Made by a program: the position numbers and the translations under genes | NCBI GenBank assembly: GCA_028289265.1 | Contig: JAQGGU010000045.1 | Span: 1 to 7,629 of the forward strand | Reading direction: 5' to 3' | From: Candidatus Saccharimonadota bacterium | GTDB lineage: Bacteria; Patescibacteriota; Saccharimonadia; Saccharimonadales; UBA4665 | DNA length: 7,629 bases | Shown here: piece by piece, positions 7,208-7,629 of the stretch | How positions within the stretch are numbered: the stretch's first letter is position 1 | How the letters are laid out: each line of letters opens with the position of its first letter | Notes under the pieces: generated by a model | The model's input: only the letters and a program-made list of their open reading frames with translations | The model's database searches: none | Told to the model about the DNA's origin: nothing

Positions 7208-7629
7208 ATGAAACTACAGTTAATCACATTGTCGGGCGTGGAATATGATGCTGAGGCTTACTCAGTCGTATTACCGACGGCAGCTGGCCAAATCACGGTG
7301 CTGAGCAATCACGAGCCACTTATGAGCGCGCTCGTTCCTGGTGTCATTACTATCCGTAAAGACGCTAGGGATAGTGAGGACAAGCTTGAACATTATGCTA
7401 CCTACGGTGGTGTCGTAGAAGTAACCAAAGAAGGTCCTCGCGTACTTGTCGACGAAGCTGACACGGGTGACGAAATAAGTCAGGCCGAAGCCGAAAAGGC
7501 ACATGCTGAGGCACAGCGCCTTCTTAGCGCCGCCAAGTCTCGCGTCGAACTTGAGCACGCCCAGGCTATGGTCGACCGACAAGCCGTCAGGCTGCAGGTC
7601 GCTGGCCTTCGCCGCCGCCACACTCGCCG
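7208..7629 (+). CDS. atpC: F-type ATP synthase subunit epsilon, 3' end cut off
   Basis: The rotor-foot and regulatory subunit. 140 codons plus two bases are visible without a stop, so the gene runs past the window. The N-terminal beta-sandwich (about 1-85) shows the family pattern LPTAAGQITVLSNHEPLMSA (22-41) followed by LVPGVITI (42-49) and YGGVVEV (66-72). The C-terminal two-helix region (about 90-135), which can fold up against the head and inhibit ATP hydrolysis, is present, with the second helix ending AVRLQVAG (126-133) and then basic residues. Most of the protein is therefore in view, since homologues are about 130-140 residues. The ATG at 7208 has GAGAG (7193-7197) about ten bases before it. 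It is separated from atpD by the long hairpin, which could lower its expression. Confidence 0.95.
   Translation, partial: MKLQLITLSGVEYDAEAYSVVLPTAAGQITVLSNHEPLMSALVPGVITIRKDARDSEDKLEHYATYGGVVEVTKEGPRVLVDEADTGDEISQAEAEKAHAEAQRLLSAAKSRVELEHAQAMVDRQAVRLQVAGLRRRHTR

Noticed and set aside
7271..7621. 116-codon minus-strand open frame
   Set aside because: Antisense to atpC, which has clear epsilon family motifs in the plus-strand frame.

Overview
The window carries an almost complete F-type (F1Fo) ATP synthase operon on the + strand. Two genes point the other way at the left edge. All nine synthase-type genes are recognisable, in the order atpZ/atpI-like, atpB (a), atpE (c), atpF (b), atpH (delta), atpA (alpha), an unidentified 86-codon gene, atpG (gamma), a possible 21-codon ORF, atpD (beta) and atpC (epsilon, cut by the window end). 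Base composition is close to 50% GC by eye. The standard bacterial code fits: atpB ends in TGA, and GTG and TTG starts occur beside ATG. The compact layout, a delta subunit about 45 residues shorter than usual, a single b gene and the style of the alpha and beta sequences suggest a small-genome bacterium of the Patescibacteria/CPR group, most likely Saccharibacteria (TM7). This placement is from memory of such proteins, not from a search, and is only moderately certain. Working TGA stops argue against Gracilibacteria and Absconditabacteria, which read TGA as glycine.

Left edge (1-589): a minus-strand gene that leaves the window after 36 codons, with an excellent Shine-Dalgarno; a short AT-rich gap with palindromic sequence; a minus-strand YruB-type glutaredoxin; and a 146-base divergent intergenic region. 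That region holds a promoter for each direction. Both promoters sit so close to their start codons that the mRNAs should be leaderless or nearly so.

Operon (590-7629): the membrane sector (atpZ, atpB, atpE, atpF) comes first, then the stalk and catalytic sector. The genes are 0-86 bases apart or overlap by one base, so one polycistronic message is likely, started at the extended -10 promoter near 573. Catalytic and proton-path residues are intact: Walker A and B in alpha and beta, the beta general-base Glu, the alpha arginine finger, the subunit a Arg, and an Asp carboxylate in c. The c ring lacks the Na+ ligand set, so the enzyme should be H+-coupled. In a fermentative reduced-genome host it may run mainly as an ATP-driven proton pump; that is inference.

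This is not a wholly new system. The less ordinary parts are the unknown 86-codon gene inserted between atpA and atpG, the tiny ORF that meets atpD through the same TAATG junction seen at atpG, a strong hairpin between atpD and atpC, the shortened delta subunit and the near-leaderless promoters.
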